DNA of 64,000 bases, taken from Variovorax sp. YR216 (lineage in GTDB: Bacteria; Pseudomonadota; Gammaproteobacteria; Burkholderiales; Burkholderiaceae_C). Both the position numbers and the translations under genes were made by a program. The stretch covers positions 1 to 64,000 of the forward strand of contig NZ_FNRO01000022.1 in assembly GCF_900107745.1 (NCBI RefSeq), given 5' to 3'. Below the pieces are notes generated by a model. That model was not told the origin of the DNA. It saw nothing but the letters and a program-made list of their open reading frames with translations, and searched no databases. Shown piece after piece: positions 17,307 through 25,875 of this stretch; position 1 is the stretch's first letter, and the number at the start of each line of letters is the position of its first letter.

Positions 17307-17333
17307 ACTGTCCATAAATCAATACATCCTCGC

Positions 17334-18869
17334 ATGCGCATCGATGTCAGCATCGCCGACCGGGTCGGCATCGCACAGGAAATCCTGGCCACGCTGGCCC
17401 GGCGCTCGCTCAACGTGTCGGCGGTCGAGGTCGAGCCACCCCATGTCTACATCGAGGCACCGACACTCGACGGGGCCGGGCTCGACCAACTGCGCAGCGA
17501 GCTGCTGCAGTTGGCCGGCGTGCAGTCGGTCGACGTGCTCGGGATGCTGCCTGGTGCGCGAAGGCGCCTGTATCTCGATGCACTGCTCGCGTCCCAGGAA
17601 GACCCGGTGCTCGCGGTCGATGCCGACGGCGCGGTGGTCGTGGCCAACGCGGCCGCGGTCGCCGCCAGCCGGTTGCCCGAGGCGCAGCTGATCGGCGCGT
17701 CACTGCTGGCCCTGGTCGGCGACGCAGAACTGGTGGAGGCGCTGATCGGCCGCGGCGATCGACAACCGGCGCGCGAGGTCCAGATCGGCGGCGAGTCCTT
17801 TCTGTGCGAGGGTGTCGCGCTGCACGAGCCAGGGGGCGGCGTCGCCGGTGCGGTGCTCACGCTGCACGCGCCGCACCGCATCGGCGAACGCTTGAGCGCG
17901 CTTCAGAACTACAACGCCGGGGGCTTCGAGTCGATCCTCGGCGATTCGGCGCCGATGCGGCAACTCAAGCAGCGCGCCGCGCGCATGGCGCAGGTCGATG
18001 CACCGCTGCTGATCCGCGGCGAGACGGGCACCGGCAAGGAACTCGTCGCGCATGCCTGCCATGCCGGCAGCCGGCGGCGCGCGCAACCGTTCTTCACGCT
18101 GAATTGCGCGGCGCTGCCCGAGAACCTGGCCGAGAGCGAACTGTTCGGGTACGCACCCGGCGCCTTCACGGGGGCACTGCGCGGTGGCAAGCCGGGATTG
18201 CTCGAGCTGGCCGACGGCGGCACGGTGTTCCTCGACGAGGTCGGCGAGTTGTCGCCGTACCTGCAGGCCAAGCTGCTTCGTTTCCTGAACGACGGCAGCT
18301 TCCGGCGCGTCGGCGGCGATCGCGAGCTGAAGGCCGACGTGCGCGTCGTCAGTGCCACCCATCGTGCGCTCGAGCAGATGGTCACGGTCGGCGCGTTCCG
18401 GCAGGACCTGCTGTTCCGCCTCGACGTGCTGCAGCTCCAGGTGCCACCGCTGCGCGAACGCACGCACGACATCGTGCCGCTCGCCGAGTTCTTTCTCGTG
18501 CGCGCCTGTGCGCAGACCGGCCGGCAGAGGGCGCGCCTGTCGCAAGCAGCGCGTGCTGCACTGCTCGCGAACCCATGGGTCGGCAATGTTCGCCAGCTGC
18601 AAAACGTGATCTTTCGCGCCGCGACGATGAGCGATTCCGCCGTCATCGACGTCGACGACCTTGAACTCGCCGGCGCCGCGGCCGGCCCCGACCAGCTGTC
18701 GGCCGAGCACGTGGGCACGTTGGAGGAAGCCGTCGCGGCCTGCGAGAAGTCACTGCTGCAGCAGCTCTATCCGCAGTTCCCGTCGACACGCAAGCTCGCC
18801 GAACGCCTCGGTGCGTCGCATTCGGCGATCGCCCAGCGGCTGCGCAAGTACGGCATCGGCCCGGTCTGA
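17334..18869 (+). CDS. TyrR-like sigma-54-dependent activator with ACT and PAS domains
   Basis: A 511-residue regulator. Residues 1-70 form an ACT domain (IADRVGIAQEILATLARRSLNV), which binds amino acids in TyrR. Residues about 80-180 are PAS-like. The AAA+ domain (about 200-430) has Walker A GETGTGKE (229-236), the sigma-54 contact loop GAFTGA (276-281), Walker B TVFLDEV (298-303) and RQDLLFRLDV. The C-terminal helix-turn-helix is STRKLAERLGASHSAIAQRLRKYG. An intact GAFTGA means it can activate sigma-54, unlike E. coli TyrR. It is divergent from dadA, so D- or L-alanine sensing is inferred. No Shine-Dalgarno precedes the ATG. Confidence 0.93.
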   Translation: MRIDVSIADRVGIAQEILATLARRSLNVSAVEVEPPHVYIEAPTLDGAGLDQLRSELLQLAGVQSVDVLGMLPGARRRLYLDALLASQEDPVLAVDADGAVVVANAAAVAASRLPEAQLIGASLLALVGDAELVEALIGRGDRQPAREVQIGGESFLCEGVALHEPGGGVAGAVLTLHAPHRIGERLSALQNYNAGGFESILGDSAPMRQLKQRAARMAQVDAPLLIRGETGTGKELVAHACHAGSRRRAQPFFTLNCAALPENLAESELFGYAPGAFTGALRGGKPGLLELADGGTVFLDEVGELSPYLQAKLLRFLNDGSFRRVGGDRELKADVRVVSATHRALEQMVTVGAFRQDLLFRLDVLQLQVPPLRERTHDIVPLAEFFLVRACAQTGRQRARLSQAARAALLANPWVGNVRQLQNVIFRAATMSDSAVIDVDDLELAGAAAGPDQLSAEHVGTLEEAVAACEKSLLQQLYPQFPSTRKLAERLGASHSAIAQRLRKYGIGPV

Positions 18870-19416
18870 CGCCGTCTCGAGCGTGAATCGGCCGCCGCCT
18901 TCCAACAAACGCAAGAGTGATGCAGCGGCGGCCACGAGTCGGTGGTGAGCGTGGCCATCCGTGCGGGCCTACCGCGACGCCATCCCGGCGCAGCGCGGCT
19001 TCTTCTGGGACTCCGCGCTCGGACAACCGGCCCTGTTCGCGAGTCTGGGCATCGGCGCCAACGCGGCTCGGGACGGGCCTCATTCACAGGCAGGCTTTTG
19101 GTTGACGCAACGCTTGCTGCGCTGCGACAATCGCGGCATCTCAATTTCGGAGCCCGCTGCGTGGACAGTGCCCCTAGTCATAGCGACAAGAATCGCGCCC
19201 TGATCGGCGCGGTGCACCTGTTCTCGTAACGCGCCTCCTGCGCTGCGAGCCAAGTGCGCCGCAGCCGCAAAGCTCGCTGAAGCAGCGAGACCTATCAGCG
19301 CCGTTTTCGGTCGCCCCTCTTGCCCCTTTCGTCGCACCGGCCCTGCACCGGTTCGCCGTTCGGGAAAATGCCTGCACTGTGTTCCGGCGGGACTCCCTTA
19401 CCTGAAGGAGAGTTCG
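18870..19416. other. intergenic stretch, no gene recognised
   Basis: About 550 bases between the TyrR-like gene and a small candidate ORF. An open frame at 18961-19203 has reasonable composition in its first half (RGFFWDSALGQPALFASLG), but I recognise no family and see no ribosome site. No M-box (ykoK) magnesium riboswitch blocks were found here or further toward mgtA. Confidence 0.4.
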
Positions 19417-19620
19417 ATGATGTATCCCTCGAGCATGCGGGAGCCTGTCAAACAGGCTTCTCGTTCCACAACATTGCCTGGAGCCGCGCAAGCTACGTCT
19501 CAGGAGGCGCCCGCGGCGCGCGAATTGACTGAGTTGGCGACGACTTGGGGCCTTTGGTCCAGCCGCCGTATTCGTGCCGTCGTTCTAGCTCAGCAAGCGG
19601 CAAGGTCGCAACCTCGTTGA
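19417..19620 (+). CDS. possible 67-residue small protein with a strong ribosome site
   Basis: The ATGATG at 19417 is preceded at good spacing by CTGAAGGAGAG, the best Shine-Dalgarno in this otherwise empty kilobase. The product (MMYPSSMREPVKQAS...RSQPR) is basic and has no membrane segment or known domain. It lies about 170 bases before the small gene that overlaps mgtA. It could be a regulatory leader ORF for the magnesium operon or a chance frame. Confidence 0.3.
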   Translation: MMYPSSMREPVKQASRSTTLPGAAQATSQEAPAARELTELATTWGLWSSRRIRAVVLAQQAARSQPR

Positions 19621-19793
19621 GCATCGCGGCTTCATCACACAACCTGGAGATTGCATGGACCCCGGCCCTAGTCCGCGCTTCGGCGCAACCGACTCTGCTC
19701 CCAAAACCATCGACCCGGCAGCACTCTGGAGGCCTCACATCGCGTGACTCGCCGAGGAGCCTGGCGCCGGGTGCAACTCACGCGAGGCTTCTC

Positions 19794-20048
19794 ATGAATC
19801 AAAAGCATCTTTCCACCTGCCTGCGCTCGGCACTTGCCGAGCGCCGCCCCGCCGCCGTTCGCGAACTCCTGGATCACCACGGCCTGGTTCCCTTCGCATC
19901 GGCACTCGCAGCCTGGTCGCCGCGCGTCGTGGCTGACGCGCTGTCCCTGCTGCCCCCGGTGCGACGATCCGCCGTGCTGCGGCATCTGCCCTCCGCGCTG
20001 CGCGAAGACCGCCTCTGCGTCCAACCGGGAACGGGAGTGCGGGCATGA
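19794..20048 (+). CDS. small MgtE-N-like protein translationally coupled to mgtA
   Basis: An 84-residue protein starting MNQKHLSTCL. Residues about 18-70 (RPAAVRELLDHHGLVPFASA, then SPRVVADALSLLPPVRRSAV and LRHLP) follow the helical repeat pattern of the MgtE intracellular N domain, the magnesium-sensing superhelix of MgtE channels. No membrane or CBS domain is attached. Its TGA overlaps the mgtA start as ATGA, so the two should be co-translated. I infer a cytoplasmic magnesium-responsive partner of MgtA. Family assignment is by pattern and needs a profile search. Confidence 0.7.
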   Translation: MNQKHLSTCLRSALAERRPAAVRELLDHHGLVPFASALAAWSPRVVADALSLLPPVRRSAVLRHLPSALREDRLCVQPGTGVRA

Positions 20049-22891
20049 ATTTCATCGACAACATCCTCAAGAACTGGTTCGGCGGATTTCTCTCGCGCCG
20101 CCACGCCACCCAGCTCTTCGCACGCCGGGCGCTGCTCGAAACAGTGGGCGGGCACGGCGCGGCCCAGGCGGCGCCCGAGCACGTCGCCCGCGACATGCTG
20201 AAGGCCGCCATCGACGACCTGCCGGGTGCGCTGGTCCGGGTGTCCTCGCACGAAGATGGACTGAGCGCGCCCGAGGCCGCCGAGCGGCTGGTCCGCTCCG
20301 GCCCCAACGAGGTCCAGCACGAAAAGCCGCTGGCCTGGTGGGTGCACCTGTGGCATTGCTACAAGAACCCGTTCAATCTGCTGTTGACCGTGCTTGCGGG
20401 GGTGTCCTTCCTGACCGAGGACCTCAAGGCCACGATCGTGATCGGCACGATGGTGGTGCTCAGCACATTGATCCGGTTCGTCCAGGAGGGCCGGTCCAAT
20501 CGCGCGGCCGAGCGTCTGAAGGCGATGGTGACAAACACCGCGACCGTGATCCGGCGCGATGTCGGGACCGAAGCCGCCGAGGTGGCAGAGAAGTACTTCG
20601 GGGCTCACCTCCACACGCGGCGGCCGCCGGCGCGCGCCGAAGTGCCGATCCGGGACCTGGTGCCCGGCGACCACGTGCTGCTGTCTGCGGGGGACATGAT
20701 CCCTGCGGACTGCCGGCTGATGTCGACCAAGGACCTGTTCGTCGCGCAGGCCGCGATGACGGGGGAATCGCTGCCGGTCGAGAAGTTCGCCGACGCACGC
20801 GGCCCGTTCAGTTCGATCCTGGAAGCCGGCAACCTCGTCTTCATGGGGACCAACGTCGTCTCGGGCTCCGCCCTCGCGCTGGTGGTCGCCACCGGCAACC
20901 GGACCTACTTCGGCACGCTCGCCACGCGCGTCACCGCCACCGACCGCGCGCCCACCGCCTTCCAGGCGGGCGTCAACAGCGTGAGCTGGCTGCTGATCCG
21001 CTTCGCCCTCGTCATGGTGCCGATCGTGCTGCTCGTCAACGGCTTCACCAAGGGCGACTGGACGGAGTCCTTCCTGTTTGCACTCGCGGTCGCCGTGGGG
21101 CTGACGCCCGAGATGCTGCCGATGATCGTGACTTCGACCCTCGCCAAGGGCGCAGTGCTGCTCTCGCGCAAGAAGGTGATCGTCAAGCGGCTGGATGCCA
21201 TCCAGAACTTCGGCGCGATGGACGTGCTGTGCACCGACAAGACCGGCACGCTCACGCAGGACAAGATCGCCCTGGAGCGCCACACGGATGTGTTCGGCCA
21301 CCCCTCGGACGAGGTGCTGAAGTTCGCCTTCCTCAACAGCTACTACCAGACTGGGCTGAAGAACCTGCTCGACCGGGCGGTGCTCGAGCACGTCGAACTG
21401 AAGACGGAGCTGAAGCTGGAGCAGGACTACCGCAAGGTCGACGAGATTCCCTTTGATTTCGAGCGCCGGCGAATGTCCGTCGTGGTGTCGGAACGCGATG
21501 ACCACCACGAACTGATCTGCAAGGGCGCGGTCGAGGAAATGCTGGCGGTGTGCAGCCGTGTGCGGCTCGAGAACGGCCAGGGCCCGCGCGACGTGCCGCT
21601 CGACGGGGACATGCTCGCACGCGTCCAGGAAGTCACCCGAGAGTTCAACGAAGACGGACTGCGCGTCGTGGCGGTGGCGATGAGGGAGATGCCCTCCACC
21701 CAGACCGCCTACTCGCTCACCGACGAAGCGGGGCTCACGCTGGTCGGCTATGTCGCCTTTCTCGACCCGCCCAAGGAATCGGCGGCGCCCGCGCTGAAGG
21801 CGCTCGCGGACAACGGCGTGCAGGTCAAGGTGCTGACTGGCGACAACGAACTGGTCACCGCGCGCGTGTGCGGCCAGGTGGGCCTGTCCTCGGACGACGT
21901 GCTGCTCGGACCACAGATCGAGCACATGAGTGACCGGGCACTGGCGCATGCGGCGGAATCGCATCAGGTGTTTGCCAAGCTCACGCCGCTGCACAAGGAG
22001 CGCCTGGTCCGGGCGCTGCGCGCCAACGGCCATGTCGTCGGATTCATGGGCGACGGGATCAACGACGCACCGGCGCTGCGCGCGGCGGACATCGGCATCT
22101 CCGTCGATTCCGCGGTGGACATCGCCAAGGAGGCTGCCGACATCATCCTGCTCGAAAAGAGCCTGATGGTGCTGGAGGAAGGCGTGATCGAAGGCCGCAA
22201 GACCTTCTGCAACATGCTCAAGTACATCCGCATGACGGCCAGCTCCAATTTCGGCAACGTGTTCTCGGTGCTCGTGGCCAGCGCCTTCCTGCCATTCCTG
22301 CCGATGCTGCCGCTGCAACTGCTCGTGCAGAACCTGCTGTACGACGTCTCCCAGATCGCCATTCCGTTCGACAACGTCGACAAGGAACTGGTGGACAAGC
22401 CGTTGCGCTGGAATCCCGGCGACATCGGCCGCTTCATGATGTTCTTCGGCCCGATCAGCTCGGTCTTCGACATCGGCACCTTTGCCGTGATGTGGTGGGT
22501 CTTCGGTGCGAAGACGCCTGAGCAGCAAACGCTCTTCCAGTCGGGTTGGTTCGTGGTGGGCCTGCTCACGCAGACGCTGATCGTGCATATGATCCGCACG
22601 CCACGGCTGCCCTTCATCGAGAGCCGCGCCGCGCCGGCCTTGTTGGCGACGACCGTGGTGATCATGGCGATCGGCATCTTCCTTCCGATGGGACCACTGG
22701 CCGAGTACTTCAAGCTGCAGCCCTTGCCGCCGGCGTTCTTCCCCTGGCTGGTTGCCATCCTGGCCGGCTACGCCGGCCTCACCTCGGTCATGAAACGCTT
22801 CTACATTCGGCACTTCGGCTGGCAAGAAGCGCCGCAACGACGACTGAATGCATGGACTTTCTCGGCAAAGTGGATGTGGCTTCGCTCGTAA
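20045..22891 (+). CDS. mgtA: magnesium-importing P-type ATPase (P3B), MgtA/MgtB
   Basis: A 948-residue P-type ATPase that moves Mg2+ into the cytoplasm. The actuator motif is AAMTGESLPVEK, the phosphorylated Asp is D398 in CTDKTGTLTQDK, and the hinge is GFMGDGINDAPALRAAD (D670). MLPMIVTSTLAKGAV in helix 4 and SSNFGNVFSVLVASAFLPFLP in helix 5 are hallmarks of MgtA/MgtB. Length agrees with the family (about 900). The start overlaps the upstream MgtE-N-like gene. E. coli mgtA is controlled by PhoP and a leader RNA; neither is visible here. Confidence 0.96.
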   Translation: MNFIDNILKNWFGGFLSRRHATQLFARRALLETVGGHGAAQAAPEHVARDMLKAAIDDLPGALVRVSSHEDGLSAPEAAERLVRSGPNEVQHEKPLAWWVHLWHCYKNPFNLLLTVLAGVSFLTEDLKATIVIGTMVVLSTLIRFVQEGRSNRAAERLKAMVTNTATVIRRDVGTEAAEVAEKYFGAHLHTRRPPARAEVPIRDLVPGDHVLLSAGDMIPADCRLMSTKDLFVAQAAMTGESLPVEKFADARGPFSSILEAGNLVFMGTNVVSGSALALVVATGNRTYFGTLATRVTATDRAPTAFQAGVNSVSWLLIRFALVMVPIVLLVNGFTKGDWTESFLFALAVAVGLTPEMLPMIVTSTLAKGAVLLSRKKVIVKRLDAIQNFGAMDVLCTDKTGTLTQDKIALERHTDVFGHPSDEVLKFAFLNSYYQTGLKNLLDRAVLEHVELKTELKLEQDYRKVDEIPFDFERRRMSVVVSERDDHHELICKGAVEEMLAVCSRVRLENGQGPRDVPLDGDMLARVQEVTREFNEDGLRVVAVAMREMPSTQTAYSLTDEAGLTLVGYVAFLDPPKESAAPALKALADNGVQVKVLTGDNELVTARVCGQVGLSSDDVLLGPQIEHMSDRALAHAAESHQVFAKLTPLHKERLVRALRANGHVVGFMGDGINDAPALRAADIGISVDSAVDIAKEAADIILLEKSLMVLEEGVIEGRKTFCNMLKYIRMTASSNFGNVFSVLVASAFLPFLPMLPLQLLVQNLLYDVSQIAIPFDNVDKELVDKPLRWNPGDIGRFMMFFGPISSVFDIGTFAVMWWVFGAKTPEQQTLFQSGWFVVGLLTQTLIVHMIRTPRLPFIESRAAPALLATTVVIMAIGIFLPMGPLAEYFKLQPLPPAFFPWLVAILAGYAGLTSVMKRFYIRHFGWQEAPQRRLNAWTFSAKWMWLRS

Positions 22892-22953
22892 GGGCCGCGA
22901 GAAGAGCCTAGTCAAACGGTGGCATTCGCCCTAAATACGCCGTGCGCCAGGAT

Positions 22954-24822
22954 TCAGATCTCGACCTTCGACCCGAGTTCGACGACCGAATTGTTGGGCA
23001 GGTAGAGGTACTCGGCGGCAGCGCTTGCGCTGCGATGCATGGTGGCAAAGATCTTCTCGCGCCAGTCGGCCATGCCGTCACCCACGGTCGGCACGACGAT
23101 TTCGCGAGAAAGGAAATAGCTCGTAGTCATGGGGTCGAACGGAAGGCTGCCGCGCATGACATCAGCGAGCGCCTGGGGCACGTCGGGGCTTTGCATGAAG
23201 CCGAAGTCCAGCACCACGCGCCAGCAGTCCTGGCAGATCGGGGTCATCTCCCCCCGCTGGTCGGGCGGCAGCACCGGGATCTCGTGTGTGTGCACGGTCA
23301 CGAACAGGTTGCGTTCGTGCAGGACCTTGTTGTGCTTCAGGTTGTGCAGCATTGCATTGGGGACGATGTCCGGTTGCGCCGTGAGGAATACCGCGGTGCC
23401 CGGAACGCGCGTGGGCGGATCGCTGGTGACGTTCTCGAGGAAAGGCTTCAGTTCCAGCGCCTCGGCACTTCGCTTGCCGGCAAGAATGGCCTGGCCATCG
23501 CTCCAGGTCGCAAGAATGACGAACAGCGCGGCGGCCATCAGCAGCGGGAACCAGCCGCCTTCGGCGATCTTGAGCAGATTCGATGCGAAGAAGACGGTGT
23601 CCACCACCATGAAGAATCCGGTGGCTGCGATGCACAGCGGCAATGGATAACCCCAGCCATAGCGGATCACGAAAAACGTCATGGCGGTAGTGATCACCAT
23701 CACCAGGCTGACCGAGATGCCATAGGCCGCCGCGAGCGCCGACGAGGAATGGAACATCCCCACCGCCAGGGTCACCCCGACCAGCAGCGCCAGATTCACC
23801 GCAGGCACGTAGATCTGCCCCTTGTCATGCTCCGACGTGTGCAGGATCGTCATGCGCGGCAGATAGCCGAGCTGGATGGTCTGCTTGGTGGCCGAGAACG
23901 CACCCGAGATCAGCGCCTGCGAGGCGATGACTGTGGCGGCGGTGGCAAGACCGACCATCCCGATCAACGCCCAGGTCGGGGTCATGAGGAAGAATGGGTT
24001 CTCGATGGCCTTCGGATCGGCCAGTACCAAGGCCCCCTGGCCAAAGTAGTTCAGCACCAGCGCTGGCATCACCAGCCCGAACCAGGCCCACTGGATCGGC
24101 GCCTTGCCGAAGTGCCCCATGTCCGCGTAGAGAGCCTCGGCACCGGTGACGCACAGGAAGACCGCGCCCAGCAGCACGAATGCGAGCGGCAGGTTTGCAA
24201 GTCCGAATCGCAGGGCGTGGTGGGGAGACAGCGCCCACAGCACGGATGGATTGCGCAGCACGGGCATGAGGCCACACAGCGCGATGGCCAGAAACCAGAG
24301 CACCATGATCGGGCCGAAGTAGCGCCCGATCTGCGCGGTGCCATGCTTTTGGACGAGGAACAACGCGATCAGCACGGCAAACGAGATCGGCAGCACATAA
24401 GGCTTTGCCGCCGGCGTCACGATCTCCAGGCCTTCCACGGCTGAAAGCACCGAGATGGCTGGCGTGATCACCCCATCGCCGAAGAACAGGGCGAGCCCGA
24501 AGATGCCGCAGACCATCAGCACCTGCCGAACCCGCGGCCGGTCGCGGACCGAGTGGGACGCCAGCGCGAGCAGCGCCATCAGGCCCCCTTCGCCGTGGTT
24601 GTCCGCGCGCATGATCAGGCCGACATACTTGACCGAGACGACGACCGTCAGCGTCCAGAAGAACAGCGACAGGATGCCGAGAATGTTGTCGTGGGTGACT
24701 GGCACGCGCCCGCTGGCGAACACCTCCTTGAATGCGTAGAGCGGCGATGTTCCGATGTCGCCATACACCACACCGATGGCACCCAGACTGAGCGCAGCAA
24801 GGGAAGGGCGAGATCTATTCAT
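22954..24822 (-). CDS. kup: KUP-family potassium uptake protein
   Basis: A 622-residue K+/H+ symporter starting at the ATG at 24822 (MNRSRPSLAA); a TTG five codons upstream is less likely. The signature GAIGVVYGDIGTSPLYAFKEVF is at the N-terminus. About 12 helices follow (GEGGLMALLAL, GDGVITPAISVLSAVEGL, FGPIMVLWF, QALISGAFSATKQTIQLGYLPR), then a cytoplasmic C-terminal domain of about 180 residues (VPGTAVFLTAQPDIVPNAML). It is convergent with mgtA. Two cation importers side by side suggest ion homeostasis, but they share no promoter. Confidence 0.96.
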   Translation of the reverse strand: MNRSRPSLAALSLGAIGVVYGDIGTSPLYAFKEVFASGRVPVTHDNILGILSLFFWTLTVVVSVKYVGLIMRADNHGEGGLMALLALASHSVRDRPRVRQVLMVCGIFGLALFFGDGVITPAISVLSAVEGLEIVTPAAKPYVLPISFAVLIALFLVQKHGTAQIGRYFGPIMVLWFLAIALCGLMPVLRNPSVLWALSPHHALRFGLANLPLAFVLLGAVFLCVTGAEALYADMGHFGKAPIQWAWFGLVMPALVLNYFGQGALVLADPKAIENPFFLMTPTWALIGMVGLATAATVIASQALISGAFSATKQTIQLGYLPRMTILHTSEHDKGQIYVPAVNLALLVGVTLAVGMFHSSSALAAAYGISVSLVMVITTAMTFFVIRYGWGYPLPLCIAATGFFMVVDTVFFASNLLKIAEGGWFPLLMAAALFVILATWSDGQAILAGKRSAEALELKPFLENVTSDPPTRVPGTAVFLTAQPDIVPNAMLHNLKHNKVLHERNLFVTVHTHEIPVLPPDQRGEMTPICQDCWRVVLDFGFMQSPDVPQALADVMRGSLPFDPMTTSYFLSREIVVPTVGDGMADWREKIFATMHRSASAAAEYLYLPNNSVVELGSKVEI

Positions 24823-25222
24823 CGCTGCACGCCTCAATCTCGCTAGGCTTGTTCACGATGCTTTCGCTCATCGCTGAACTCTTCCTGACTGGTCAATCAT
24901 TGCGAACACCTCAAATCGGCCCCACGGAATATGAGCGTAGTCGCGTAAAAAAAGTATAAAAAGATCGGATGAATGGCGCGGTATGCAAAGCGCGTCAGCA
25001 TGGGACATGACGGCGTGGCGCGGATCAGAGGCAGACCACGGCGTCGGCCGAACGCGACGTTCACCGTGCAGCTCACCGCGCTTATCGGTCACCAGCGTCG
25101 GATCGAATCGGCTTAGCGCGCCAGCACGCGATGCGCGAAGTCCACCGCATCAAGACGATGCCGGCATTGGCCGCGCGAGTGGCTGTAGTGTTCGCAGCCT
25201 CGGGGGCCGCCCGTGAACACCT
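24823..25222. other. upstream region of kup, no gene recognised
   Basis: About 400 bases. Near 24945-24965 is an AT-rich run (AAAAAAAGTATAAAAAGATC) that may hold the kup promoter on the minus strand. No motif is clear enough to call. Confidence 0.4.
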
Positions 25223-25456
25223 TCAATCCACCCTCCGCATCCTGATCACGCGAAACGGGCATGTGACAGCGCAATCGCTGCAACCTGTGCAGCGACCCGG
25301 CTCGTGCAGCACTGAGGTCTTGCGCCACTTCACGACTTCAAGGCTGAGCAGATGGAGATCGCATGCGGCAACACACCATCCGCAACCTGTGCAGCGCGCA
25401 GTGTTGACCTCGGGTATCCAACCCGGGCGATGAGGCCGGGTTTGTTGACCGCTCAT
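25223..25456 (-). CDS. 2[4Fe-4S] ferredoxin
   Basis: A 77-residue protein starting at the ATG at 25456. It has two complete cluster motifs, C-T-G-C-G-W-C-V-A-A-C and C-T-G-C-S-D-C-A-V-T-C-P, separated by about 28 residues including LEVVKWRKTSVLHEPGR. This is the bacterial-type small electron carrier that binds two [4Fe-4S] clusters in the cytoplasm. The longer open frame upstream has no ferredoxin features. A small unknown ORF precedes it by 37 bases on the same strand. Its redox partner is unknown. Confidence 0.88.
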   Translation of the reverse strand: MSGQQTRPHRPGWIPEVNTARCTGCGWCVAACDLHLLSLEVVKWRKTSVLHEPGRCTGCSDCAVTCPFRVIRMRRVD

Positions 25457-25493
25457 GGAGCGATACCTTCGGGCTTCAGCGAAGGCTCGCTGA

Positions 25494-25721
25494 CTACCAA
25501 AACCGCCACCATGGCCGGCGGCGCATCCGCAGTTCCAGCGGCCGGAGGTCGAGTTGATCGAAAAGGCCGGCGGCTGCACCGAATCGGCTCGCTGGCGCGG
25601 CGCTGGATACATCGGGAGGATTGAGCTGTCTGTCGGTCGATTGGATGTAGACGGCACGCTCCTGGGCCGCGCCGCGAGGGTCCGAGGGATGCAGCCCGGC
25701 GAAGTCTGTCATGCGCTCCAT
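25494..25721 (-). CDS. possible small hypothetical protein upstream of the ferredoxin
   Basis: A 75-residue frame (MERMTDFAGLHPSDPRGAAQ ending MRRRPWWRFW) just upstream of, and on the same strand as, the ferredoxin gene. The basic, Trp-rich end resembles natural small-protein tails. There is no recognisable domain and no strong ribosome site. It is kept because its spacing would make a plausible two-gene unit with the ferredoxin. Confidence 0.35.
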   Translation of the reverse strand: MERMTDFAGLHPSDPRGAAQERAVYIQSTDRQLNPPDVSSAAPASRFGAAAGLFDQLDLRPLELRMRRRPWWRFW

Positions 25722-25875
25722 TCTGGGGATATCGTATTTCCCCAGCAGTTTGACACGGTACGGGACGTCTCAGCCTGACAAGCAATCGCGAGCGACCAGT
25801 GGCAATTGCTGGAGCGGCTTCCCACGCGCCGCAGAGCCGCGCTGGGGCTGGGCTACATGCTCCAAGGCCGCCGCA

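Noticed and set aside
15935..17317. Long plus-strand open frame of 460 codons
   Set aside because: It is the antisense shadow of dadA, rich in Arg/Ala/Gly/His with no domain; the minus-strand DadA has a full set of family motifs.
19874..22915. 1013-codon minus-strand open frame
   Set aside because: It is an antisense frame across mgtA with His/Gln/Arg-rich low-complexity sequence; the plus strand encodes a complete P-type ATPase.
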